DNA of 9,545 nt from DATAWZ01 sp036266975 (lineage in GTDB: Bacteria > Actinomycetota > Thermoleophilia > Solirubrobacterales > Solirubrobacteraceae): NCBI GenBank assembly GCA_036266975.1, contig DATAWZ010000170.1, positions 1 to 9,545 of the forward strand, given 5' to 3'. Each line of letters starts with the position of its first letter. Positions within the stretch are counted from its first letter, which is position 1. Of this stretch, positions 1 to 6,014 are shown piece after piece. The notes under the pieces were generated by a model. It saw only the letters and a list, made by a program, of their open reading frames with translations, did no database searches and was not told the DNA's origin. Both the position numbers and the translations under genes were made by a program.

Positions 1-1087
1 GGAGACCGGCTGGCGGTTCCTGCTGTCGGTCAACCTCGCTCACTTCGACCCGGGCTCGGCGGCGCAGGAGGCCGCCGCGGCGGAGTCGATCCTCGGCACG
101 TCCCTGGCCGGGATCGAGATCGGCAACGAGCCCGACCGCTACCCGGTCGAGGGGCTGCGGCCTGCGTCGTGGTGGAGCTTCGATGCCTACCGCCACGAGG
201 TCGACGCCTACCGGTCGGCGATCGACGACGCCGCGCCCGGCGTGCCGATCGCCGGGCCCGACGCGTCGAGCGGCGAGCCGCCGCTGTCGTGGGTCCGCGA
301 CGAGGGGCGCTTGGCCGGACCGTCGCTCTTGACCGACCACTACTACCCGCTGACCCTGTGCGGCGGGACCACGGTCGCGCTCGGCGATCTGGTGAGCGCC
401 TCGACGCGGGCTTCGGAGTCGGCGATGCTCGCCCAGCTCGTTTCGCTGCAGCGCGTGAGCGGGATCCCGCTGCGCCTGGACGAGACCAACAACGTCTCCT
501 GCAAGGGCGCGCCGGGGGTCAGCTCGACCTTCGCGGCCGCCCTATGGGCGGCGGACTTCATCGGCCGGGCCGCGCGGGCTGGGCTCGCCGGCGTGAACCT
601 CATGGATCGCCTGGAGCGGGTCGTCGACCCCGCGACAGGCGCCTACAGTCCGCTGGCCCTGACCGACGAGGCGGAGCTGCGCAGCGGCCGGCTGCACGTC
701 TATCCCGAGTGGTATGCGCTCCTGCTCACCCGCTCGCTCGCGGGCACGCGCCCGCTGGGGACGCGGGTGCTGGGCGCGGGTCGTTTGACGGCGAGCGCGT
801 TCCTGGGCGCGGACGGCTCGGTCCAGGTGCTGCTCGTCGACTTCGACCCGCCGGGCGCGCGTGGGTTGCGCGTGCGGGTGTCGGGGGCGTGGCGGGCGGG
901 GACGGTTCTGCGCCTGACCGCTTCGTCGTTGGGGGCTCGCGGGGGCGTGACGCTCGGCAGGCGCTCGGTGGGCGCTGACGGGGCGTGGGCGCCTGTGTCG
1001 CCCCTGCCGCGCGTGTATGTGTCGGGCGGGCGCTCCGAGCTCTCGGTCGCGCCGAGCAGCGCGGCTCTCGTGACGCTGTACCGGTAG
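1..1087 (+). CDS. GH79-type glycoside hydrolase (beta-glucuronidase/heparanase-like), 5'-truncated by the window
   Basis: The frame is open from base 2 to the TAG at 1085-1087, giving 361 residues; the true start lies before the window. GH79 enzymes are retaining hydrolases that remove glucuronic acid or related sugars from polysaccharides, glycoproteins or glycosides. Visible signatures are IEIGNEPD (residues 38-45, counted from base 2; Glu43 is the expected acid/base) and RLDETNN followed by a GVSSTFAAALWAADF block (Glu161 is the expected nucleophile). The 118-residue spacing fits a clan-A TIM barrel. From about residue 250 to the end the sequence is Val/Gly/Arg-rich and beta-like, ending in SSAALVTLYR, as in the beta-sandwich domain that closes GH79 proteins. 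Any signal peptide would be in the missing N-terminus. A small DUF1330 gene follows 13 bp later. The family call is fairly secure; the substrate cannot be read from sequence. Confidence 0.8.
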   Translation, partial: ETGWRFLLSVNLAHFDPGSAAQEAAAAESILGTSLAGIEIGNEPDRYPVEGLRPASWWSFDAYRHEVDAYRSAIDDAAPGVPIAGPDASSGEPPLSWVRDEGRLAGPSLLTDHYYPLTLCGGTTVALGDLVSASTRASESAMLAQLVSLQRVSGIPLRLDETNNVSCKGAPGVSSTFAAALWAADFIGRAARAGLAGVNLMDRLERVVDPATGAYSPLALTDEAELRSGRLHVYPEWYALLLTRSLAGTRPLGTRVLGAGRLTASAFLGADGSVQVLLVDFDPPGARGLRVRVSGAWRAGTVLRLTASSLGARGGVTLGRRSVGADGAWAPVSPLPRVYVSGGRSELSVAPSSAALVTLYR

Positions 1088-1100
1088 CCTCCTGGCTTCG

Positions 1101-1391
1101 ATGCCCGCCTTGCTGATCGCCGTGCTCGACGTTCATGACCGCGCGGGGCTGGAGGAGTACATGCGCCTGGCCGGGCCGACCCTCGAGCCCCACGGCGCGA
1201 CGATCCGCGCGATCGACGAGGAGCCCGAGGTCCTCGAGGGTGTGTGGCCCGGCACGCGCACGGTCGTGCTCGAGTTCCCCACGCGCGCCGACTTGCGCGC
1301 CTGGTACGACTCGCCCGAGTACCAGACGGCCGCCCAGGTCCGACTGCGGGCCACCGACACGGTGATGGTCGCGGTCGACACCTGGAAGTAA
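1101..1391 (+). CDS. DUF1330-type small protein (ferredoxin-like dimeric alpha/beta barrel)
   Basis: A 96-residue protein, the usual length for DUF1330, a family of small dimeric alpha/beta-barrel proteins with no firmly known function. The match rests on ALLIAVLDVHD at the N-terminus, EEYMRLAGPTLEPHGA (about residues 18-33), the EVLEGVWPGTRTVVLEFP strand pair (about 43-60), then the family's typical AWYDSPEYQ (about 67-75) and a closing strand. There is no signal peptide or membrane segment, so it should be cytoplasmic. The ATG lies 13 bp after the GH79 stop and is preceded by CCTCCTGGCTTCG, which has no Shine-Dalgarno sequence. Translation may therefore depend on re-initiation after the upstream gene or on a separate start. 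A large inverted repeat follows 28 bp downstream. No link to the glycosidase beyond proximity can be shown. Confidence 0.8.
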   Translation: MPALLIAVLDVHDRAGLEEYMRLAGPTLEPHGATIRAIDEEPEVLEGVWPGTRTVVLEFPTRADLRAWYDSPEYQTAAQVRLRATDTVMVAVDTWK

Positions 1392-1418
1392 TGCGCGTCC
1401 CGTCCCGAGCGCGGCGCA

Positions 1419-1487
1419 CGATCAGGGGGGGTGGTGTACCCCAGCGCACTACAGCGACGCTCAGGTACACCACCCCCCTGCTGATCG
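1419..1487. terminator. Long inverted repeat, probable bidirectional terminator between convergent genes
   Basis: The left arm CGATCAG + GGGGGGTGGTGTACC (1419-1440) pairs with GGTACACCACCCCCC (1464-1478) and CTGATCG (1481-1487), with a 2-nt bulge at 1479-1480. That gives 15 + 7 perfect base pairs around a 23-nt loop. It lies between the stop of the rightward DUF1330 gene and the stop (1489-1491) of the leftward monooxygenase gene, where a two-way terminator is expected. Neither arm is followed by a T-run, which is common for terminators of high-GC actinobacteria. It could also be a copy of a dispersed intergenic palindrome. Confidence 0.65.
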
Positions 1488-1488
1488 T

Positions 1489-2868
1489 TCAGGCGTGCAC
1501 GGCGACGCCGGCCACCGGGACGGTGTAGTCGACGCCGAGCGGCGGATTGGTCGGACTGCCGCCGCAACGCTCGCGCAGGGCAGGCGCGATGTCCTGCATG
1601 AACACCCGCATCTGCTGTGCGATCTCGGCCTCGCTCAGGCCGGGCTGCTCGAACCACGCGGTGAAGAAGAAGTCCTCGAAGCCGCCGACGTCCTTGATCT
1701 GCATGATCTGCTCGACGACCTGCTCACGGGTGCCGACGATGTACAGGCCCTTGTCGCGCAGCATCTGAAAGCTCGCGCGCGGCGGGATGTTGCCCTGCTC
1801 GTCGGCGAGGAGGAAGTTGAAGCCGAAGCCGCCGTAGTAGTCCCAGCTCACCTGCGCGGCGGCGGCGATCTTCTCGAGGTCGCCGATCCCGTCCTCGACG
1901 ACGTGCACCACGCGTCCGACGACGACGCCGCGCTTGCGCTCGGAGTCCCAGCCGCGCTTGAACGCCCCGCGGTTCTTGTAGTCGGTCCAGCCCGCCTGCC
2001 CGGCCGCCTCCATGTAGGCGTCCACGCGCGTGCGCAGGATCGCGTTGGGCTCGGCGATGAAGTAGCCGTTGATCCCGCGCTCGGCCGCCCAGCGGATCGA
2101 GCGGTCGCTGGTCAGCGGCTCCCAGATCTGCGGGTGGGGCTTCTGCAGCGGCTGGGGCAGCACGCTGATGTGCTTCAGCGTGGTCGTCGTGGCCATGACC
2201 GGCAGCCCGGAGGAGTACATGTCAGGCGGCCCGAGGTGCATCGCCTCCTCGAGCGTCGGGGTGATCCCCGGGCGGTCGTAGAAGGCGATCGTCTGCGGGT
2301 GGTTCCACTTCGTGTAGGTCGGGGGCAGCGTGTAGAACTGGCCGCGGTGGGAGATCGAGTCCCGCGTCCAGCACTTCACGATCACCTCCACGACTTCCTC
2401 GTAGAGGGCGCGGTTTCGCTCCTGATCGTGGACGGTGCCGAACGGCCAGCCGAGCACCTCGACCTCGCGCGGCTGATAGCCGCGGGCGATCCCGAACTCC
2501 AGCCGCCCGCCGGAGAGGACGTCGACCTGGGCGGCCATCTCGGCCAGGCGCACCGGGTGGTGGGTGGTGAGGACGTTGGCGATCTGGCCGAGGCGGATCT
2601 GCTTGGTGAGCACGGCGATCGCCGCCTCGGTGATCAGCGGGTTGGGGCTGATCTCCACCCCCTCGATCTGGAAGTGGTGCTCGGTCTGAAACCAGTAGTG
2701 AAAGCCGAGCTGGTCGGCCAGGACGGCCTGGCGCACCTGGCTTCCCTGGATGCGCTGCGCCGAGGCGTGCACGTCGGCGAGCGTGCCCCCAGGCGCCATC
2801 GCGTCGTGCTCGGTCTCGACCGGCGGGAGGTCGGTCCCCTGGTTGTTGAAGATGCCGAACTCGATCAT
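1489..2868 (-). CDS. Luciferase-like flavin-dependent monooxygenase (LLM family)
   Basis: A 459-residue protein. Bacterial luciferase-like enzymes bind reduced FMN (or F420) in a TIM barrel and oxidise aldehydes, alkanes, thiols or other small organics. Signatures: IEFGIFNNQ at the N-terminus, LGFHYWFQTEHHF (about residues 54-66, the family's typical W-x-x-E-H-H-F), then LTTHHPVRLAEMAAQVDVLSG and GRLEFGIARGYQPREV, and KPHPQIWEPLTS later. It is longer than the usual 330-380 residues; the extra length is mostly the Thr/Pro-rich stretch between about residues 200 and 255 and the C-terminal tail. The start is the ATG at 2866-2868, which overlaps the ligase stop as ATGA; AGGAG lies 7 nt upstream. 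The frame stays open far upstream, but only as a shadow of the ligase gene. Third gene of the SnoaL-ligase-LLM operon, so it should act on the acid activated by the ligase or on a product of it. Substrate unknown. Confidence 0.85.
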   Translation of the reverse strand: MIEFGIFNNQGTDLPPVETEHDAMAPGGTLADVHASAQRIQGSQVRQAVLADQLGFHYWFQTEHHFQIEGVEISPNPLITEAAIAVLTKQIRLGQIANVLTTHHPVRLAEMAAQVDVLSGGRLEFGIARGYQPREVEVLGWPFGTVHDQERNRALYEEVVEVIVKCWTRDSISHRGQFYTLPPTYTKWNHPQTIAFYDRPGITPTLEEAMHLGPPDMYSSGLPVMATTTTLKHISVLPQPLQKPHPQIWEPLTSDRSIRWAAERGINGYFIAEPNAILRTRVDAYMEAAGQAGWTDYKNRGAFKRGWDSERKRGVVVGRVVHVVEDGIGDLEKIAAAAQVSWDYYGGFGFNFLLADEQGNIPPRASFQMLRDKGLYIVGTREQVVEQIMQIKDVGGFEDFFFTAWFEQPGLSEAEIAQQMRVFMQDIAPALRERCGGSPTNPPLGVDYTVPVAGVAVHA

Positions 2869-4334
2869 GCGGGGCTCCTCTCCTCTGCCAACAGGCGACG
2901 GATGGCGGGTTTGTCGGGCTTGCCGAGCGACGTACGGGGCATCTGCGCGACGATCTGGATGCGCTCGGGCACCTTGTGGTCGGCGAGCACCTGCGCGCAC
3001 GCCTCGCGGACCCGCGCGGCGCTGAGCGCAGCCTCGGACTCGATCACCGCGGCCACGCGCTCGCCCAGGATCGAGTCCGGGACGCCGACCACGCCGACGC
3101 CCTGCACGCCGTCGAGGGCCTCGATGACCACCTCGACCTCGCGCGCGCCGATCTTCAGGCCGCCGCGGTTGATCTGATCCTTCAGGCGCCCGGTGATCCA
3201 CAGGTCGCCGTCGGCGTCCAGACGGCCGAGGTCGCCGGTGCGCACCCAGGCGCCGTCGAGCATCGTGCGCGCGGTCTCCTGCGGGTCGCCGACGTAGCCG
3301 GCCATGCACGACCCGCCGCCGACGAGCACCTCGCCGACCTCGTCGACCGCGCAGTCGCGCTCCTGCCCGAGGGCGCGCACGCGGAAGGGCGCGAAGGGCT
3401 CGAGCGTCGTGCCGACCGTGCCCGGCTTGCTCGCGTGCTCGTCGGGCGGCTGGGCGCTGACCACGCCGCCGCCCTCGGTCAGGCCGTAGCAGTGCACGAC
3501 CTCGCAGCGCAGCGCCTCGCCGAGCTGCCCGGCCCAGTGGGCGGGCATCGCGCCGGCGCCGTAGCTGACGCGGCGAAAGCGCAGCGCGGGGTCCGGCAGC
3601 GCGGCGCGCTGCAGGATCAGCCCGTAGATGGCCGGCGAGCCGCTCATATACACCGCCCCCTGCTCGGCCGCCGCGCGCATCGCGGCGGGGGCGTCGAACG
3701 CGGTCTGGTGCACGACGCGCCCGCCCTGCACCAGGAACGCATGCACGTTGGGCAGCAGGGCCACGTGGCAGAGCGGCATCGCGAACAGACACGTCTCATC
3801 GCCCGGCCCGCCGGTCAGGCCGTTGGTCGCGATGACCTGGGCGTCGAAGCCGGCGTGGGTCACCGCGGCGAGCTTGGGCGAGCCCGTCGACCCCGAGGTC
3901 GTGAAGCACCCCGCCTCCCAGTCGGGCTGGGCCTCGGGGAGCGCCGCGCCGCGGTCCTCGGCGAAGCGGCGGCGGGCCTCCTCGGCGGTGAGGAACCCGG
4001 CGTCGGGCTCGCCGATCGAGCCGATGACCCAGCGGGTGGACGCCGCGCGTGCGTAGGCGCGCATCTCGGCCGGCTTGGCGTAGGGCGGGATGAACACGGT
4101 CGCGCCGCCGGCCGCGATCACCGCGTACAGCCACAGCAGGGTGTCGGTCCCGTTGGGCAGCGCGACGCCGACCCGCTCGCGTGGCTGCAGGCCCGCGGCG
4201 AGGAGCCCCCGGGCACGCGCCTCGATCTGCTCGAGCAGCTCGGCCAGGGTCTGGTCCTCGCCGCCGAGCACGCAGAACGACGCGCCCGCGTCGGCCCCGC
4301 GTCGCAGCGCCTGAAGGACGCTGTCAGCCGGCAC
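2865..4334 (-). CDS. AMP-forming acyl/aryl-CoA ligase (ANL superfamily)
   Basis: A 489-residue adenylate-forming enzyme, predicted to activate a carboxylic acid with ATP and then form a CoA thioester. The core motifs are present: A3 TSGSTGSPK (146-154), A5 HCYGLTEGG (281-289, with Glu287), A7 WVRTGDLGRLDADG (Asp368), the hinge GRLKDQINRGGLKIGAREVE, and A10 PRTSLGKPDK with the catalytic lysine Lys472. All key residues look intact. There is no peptidyl-carrier domain or signal peptide, so it is a free-standing cytosolic ligase. The start taken is GTG at 4332-4334, inside the end of the SnoaL gene (11-bp overlap). It has only a weak ribosome site, which points to translational coupling. Its stop overlaps the monooxygenase ATG as ATGA. 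The substrate could be a fatty, aryl or terpenoid acid; sequence alone does not decide. Confidence 0.87.
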   Translation of the reverse strand: MPADSVLQALRRGADAGASFCVLGGEDQTLAELLEQIEARARGLLAAGLQPRERVGVALPNGTDTLLWLYAVIAAGGATVFIPPYAKPAEMRAYARAASTRWVIGSIGEPDAGFLTAEEARRRFAEDRGAALPEAQPDWEAGCFTTSGSTGSPKLAAVTHAGFDAQVIATNGLTGGPGDETCLFAMPLCHVALLPNVHAFLVQGGRVVHQTAFDAPAAMRAAAEQGAVYMSGSPAIYGLILQRAALPDPALRFRRVSYGAGAMPAHWAGQLGEALRCEVVHCYGLTEGGGVVSAQPPDEHASKPGTVGTTLEPFAPFRVRALGQERDCAVDEVGEVLVGGGSCMAGYVGDPQETARTMLDGAWVRTGDLGRLDADGDLWITGRLKDQINRGGLKIGAREVEVVIEALDGVQGVGVVGVPDSILGERVAAVIESEAALSAARVREACAQVLADHKVPERIQIVAQMPRTSLGKPDKPAIRRLLAEERSPA

Positions 4335-4752
4335 GCGCCTGTGCGACCCGCTCGGCGAGCGGCGCGGTGTCGCGGTAGAGGACGAGCATTTCCACGAGCT
4401 TGCCGCCCGCGAAGCGAAACCACTCGATGTTGCCGGTCGCGAGGGGCTCCTGGCCCGGGAGCTTCCAAGGGAAGCTGAGCTCGACCACCGCCTCGTTCTC
4501 GGCGGCGAGCAGGCGCTCGATCTTGATCGCCTCGGGGTCGATGACCGGCTCGGGCGCGGTCAGGAGCCCCTTCATCAGGCGCTTCATCTGGGCGGCGTCG
4601 TGCTCGCCGCCGTAGGGCAGCGACGGGGGCAGGCGGGCGGCGAAGTCGGCCGCGAAGGTCTCGTCGATCAGCGCCTGAACGCCGGCCAGGTCGCGCGCGT
4701 TCAGCGCGCGATAGAAGCGCTCCACCACCGCCGTCACCTCGGCCCGGTCCAT
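4324..4752 (-). CDS. SnoaL-like / NTF2-fold protein
   Basis: A 142-residue protein of the SnoaL/limonene-epoxide-hydrolase-like (NTF2) fold: a small cone-shaped pocket protein that acts as isomerase, hydrolase, cyclase or ligand binder. The N-terminus VTAVVERFYRALNARDLAG and the following LIDETFAADFAA are typical of the first two helices. The strand-rich second half (IKIERLLAAENEAVVELSF, NIEWFRFAGGKLVEMLVLYRD) is the usual curved sheet. The ATG at 4750-4752 is preceded by GAGGGAG at good spacing. It is the first gene of the leftward operon and starts about 23 nt from the predicted transcription start. No catalytic residues could be assigned, so the reaction is open. The neighbours (CoA ligase and flavin monooxygenase) suggest it works on the same acid-derived compound. 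Confidence 0.75.
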   Translation of the reverse strand: MDRAEVTAVVERFYRALNARDLAGVQALIDETFAADFAARLPPSLPYGGEHDAAQMKRLMKGLLTAPEPVIDPEAIKIERLLAAENEAVVELSFPWKLPGQEPLATGNIEWFRFAGGKLVEMLVLYRDTAPLAERVAQARAG

Positions 4753-4772
4753 CGCGTCTCCCTCGTCTCGAT

Positions 4773-4795
4773 GACCGGTCGAACATACATACCGG
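4773..4795. promoter_or_regulatory. Candidate TetR operator overlapping the operon promoter
   Basis: Two overlapping symmetric elements lie here: the 8-bp palindrome GACCGGTC (4773-4780) at the predicted transcription start, and the inverted repeat CCGGT-N11-ACCGG (4775-4779 and 4791-4795), which spans the -10 element. The AT-richer core AACATACAT is unusual in this DNA. A TetR protein bound here would block the leftward promoter and could limit its own divergent gene. Which of the two symmetries is used is not decided by the sequence. Confidence 0.45.
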
Positions 4796-4811
4796 ATGGC
4801 GATCCTGTCAA
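4782..4811 (-). promoter_or_regulatory. Sigma70-type promoter of the SnoaL-ligase-monooxygenase operon
   Basis: Read on the minus strand, a perfect -35 TTGACA (4811-4806) is followed after 18 bp by TATGTT (4787-4782; 4 of 6 match TATAAT, including the key first T-A and last T). Transcription would start near 4775, giving a leader of about 23 nt with a GAGGGAG ribosome site before the ATG at 4752. A perfect TTGACA is rare by chance in such GC-rich DNA. Confidence 0.7.
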
Positions 4812-4814
4812 GAT
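4809..4814 (+). promoter_or_regulatory. Possible -10 element of the tetR gene (leaderless start)
   Basis: CAAGAT lies 6 nt before the tetR ATG and keeps the conserved A at position 2 and T at position 6 of a -10 hexamer. There is no convincing Shine-Dalgarno sequence before the ATG. If used, transcription would begin at the ATG itself. The hexamer overlaps the -35 of the opposite operon. No good -35 is visible, so this is tentative. Confidence 0.3.
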
Positions 4815-4820
4815 GGGGCG

Positions 4821-5471
4821 ATGGCGGTCGCCCGGCAGCGCCCCACCCAGGCCCAGCGCCGCGCGAGCACCCGCGCGAAGATCACCGCGGCGGGGTTGGA
4901 GGTGCTCGCCGCCCAGGGCTACACGGCGATGACGTTCGCCGATGTGGCCGAGCGCGCGGGGGTCTCGCGCGGCGCACTGCTGCACTACTTCCCCCAGAAG
5001 CCCGACCTCGCGCTGGCGACGATCCAGGACGGCGCGGTCGTCCTGCTGCGCGACCTGCGCGAGCGCGTCGAGGCCTCCCGCTCCCACGCCGACCGCGACG
5101 AGCGGATCCTGGACGACATCTATCAGGTATTCACCGGCCCGCTCTTCCAGGCGTTCCTGGCCCTGCAGGTGCACGCCCGCACCGACCGGGCGCTCAACGC
5201 GCGCCTCGACCGGATCGCCGGCGAGGCGGTCGCCGCGATCGGCGCGATCGCGATCGACGGCTGGGGCGCGGAGGAGCTCGCGGGCCACCCCGAGCTGGCC
5301 ACGTTCATCTGGCTGGTCAACGACACGATCCGCGGCATCTCGCTCTCGAGCGCCTCCGATCGGGCCGATACGGGCAATGGGGTCTGGCACATGGCCCGGC
5401 CGCTGCTGCTCGGGGTGCTCGCCCAGCTGCGCGCGGACGCGACGAACCCCTCGGCCGCCACGCGCTCGTAG
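4821..5471 (+). CDS. TetR/AcrR-family transcriptional regulator
   Basis: A 216-residue regulator, usual length for the family. The N-terminal DNA-binding domain is clear: TRAKITAAGLEVLAAQGY (about 17-34) then TFADVAERAGVSRGALLHYF (38-57), the helix-turn-helix with the conserved HYF of TetR proteins, followed by PQKPDLALATIQD. The remaining residues form the variable helical ligand-binding and dimer domain; a conserved-looking FQAFLALQVHARTD lies near residues 112-125. The gene is divergent from the SnoaL-ligase-monooxygenase operon with a 68-bp gap that holds that operon's promoter and symmetric operator candidates. It is therefore probably the local repressor, released by the substrate or a CoA ester of the pathway. 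The ATG has no clear ribosome site, which may mean a leaderless transcript. Confidence 0.9.
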   Translation: MAVARQRPTQAQRRASTRAKITAAGLEVLAAQGYTAMTFADVAERAGVSRGALLHYFPQKPDLALATIQDGAVVLLRDLRERVEASRSHADRDERILDDIYQVFTGPLFQAFLALQVHARTDRALNARLDRIAGEAVAAIGAIAIDGWGAEELAGHPELATFIWLVNDTIRGISLSSASDRADTGNGVWHMARPLLLGVLAQLRADATNPSAATRS

Positions 5472-5522
5472 CCCGTTCAGCCGGCGGGTGTCCCCGGGGC
5501 GGCCGGCGGCCACCGAGCGTCC

Positions 5523-5528
5523 TATGCT
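5523..5528 (+). promoter_or_regulatory. -10 element of the lipoprotein gene, leaderless arrangement
   Basis: TATGCT matches TATAAT at four positions, including T1, A2 and T6. It lies 6 nt before the GTG start at 5535, the distance expected if transcription begins at the start codon. No Shine-Dalgarno sequence lies between. No -35 hexamer is evident upstream. Confidence 0.5.
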
Positions 5529-5534
5529 GCGGAC

Positions 5535-6014
5535 GTGCGCGCTGCCCGCGGGCTTTCCGTCGTGCTGGCCGGCACGGTCCTCGCCGCGCTCCTGGCCGGC
5601 TGCGGCTCCTACACCAAGGCCGACTTCATCGATCGCGCCGATGCGATCTGCACGAGCACGCTGCGCGCAACCCGAAACGTGCCCCCGCCGGTGTTCTCCG
5701 GCCGCAACACCGAGGTGAGCGCCCTGGCCGCCTACCTCGAGCGCGTGGTACCGCTCGTGCGCACCGAGGCACGCGAGCTGAACGCGGTCCGCCGGCCCGA
5801 GCAGGACCCCGCCGAGAGCGCGCTGCTCCAAGGCTACCTGTCGGCGATCGACGCCGAGGCCGCGGACTACGCGGCGCTCGCCGCGGCGGCCGGGCGGAGC
5901 GATGCCCAGGGCGTCGCGTCCGCCGAGGGCGCGCTGCGCGACAGCCCGGCCTCCTCACTCGCCGCGCGTTACGGAATGCACACGTGCGGCGGCGCCGGAG
6001 CGACCATCACCTGA
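5535..6014 (+). CDS. Small predicted lipoprotein of unknown function
   Basis: A 159-residue protein with a lipoprotein signal: basic start MRAAR, hydrophobic stretch LSVVLAGTVLAALL, and lipobox LLAGC with Cys23 as the expected lipidated residue. The mature part is mainly helical and Ala/Glu-rich. Two recognisable blocks frame it: KADFIDRADAICTST near the start (Cys39) and ARYGMHTCGG near the end (Cys151). The two cysteines could form a disulfide outside the membrane. I recall small lipoproteins with ADAIC and YG..CG ends as common in Thermoleophilia-type actinobacteria, without known function. The start is GTG at 5535, 6 nt after a TATGCT box. The last 60 bp overlap the end of the convergent ABC ATPase gene. 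The YG..CG block lies in that overlap, which argues that this end is genuine. Confidence 0.75.
   Translation: MRAARGLSVVLAGTVLAALLAGCGSYTKADFIDRADAICTSTLRATRNVPPPVFSGRNTEVSALAAYLERVVPLVRTEARELNAVRRPEQDPAESALLQGYLSAIDAEAADYAALAAAAGRSDAQGVASAEGALRDSPASSLAARYGMHTCGGAGATIT

Noticed and set aside
169..978. A long plus-strand frame inside the glycosidase gene
   Set aside because: Its product is an Arg-rich composition artefact of GC-rich codons; the overlapping frame has GH79 catalytic motifs.
2869..3792. An upstream extension of the monooxygenase reading frame that would give a 767-residue protein
   Set aside because: The added part is Arg/Ala/Gly-rich shadow sequence of the ligase gene; the ATG at 2868 with ATGA overlap and AGGAG is the clear start, and MIEFG is the normal luciferase-family N-terminus.
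1495..4478. Long plus-strand open frames opposite the monooxygenase and ligase genes
   Set aside because: Their products are rich in His, Asp, Arg and Ala with no domain, as expected for the complement of GC-biased codons.
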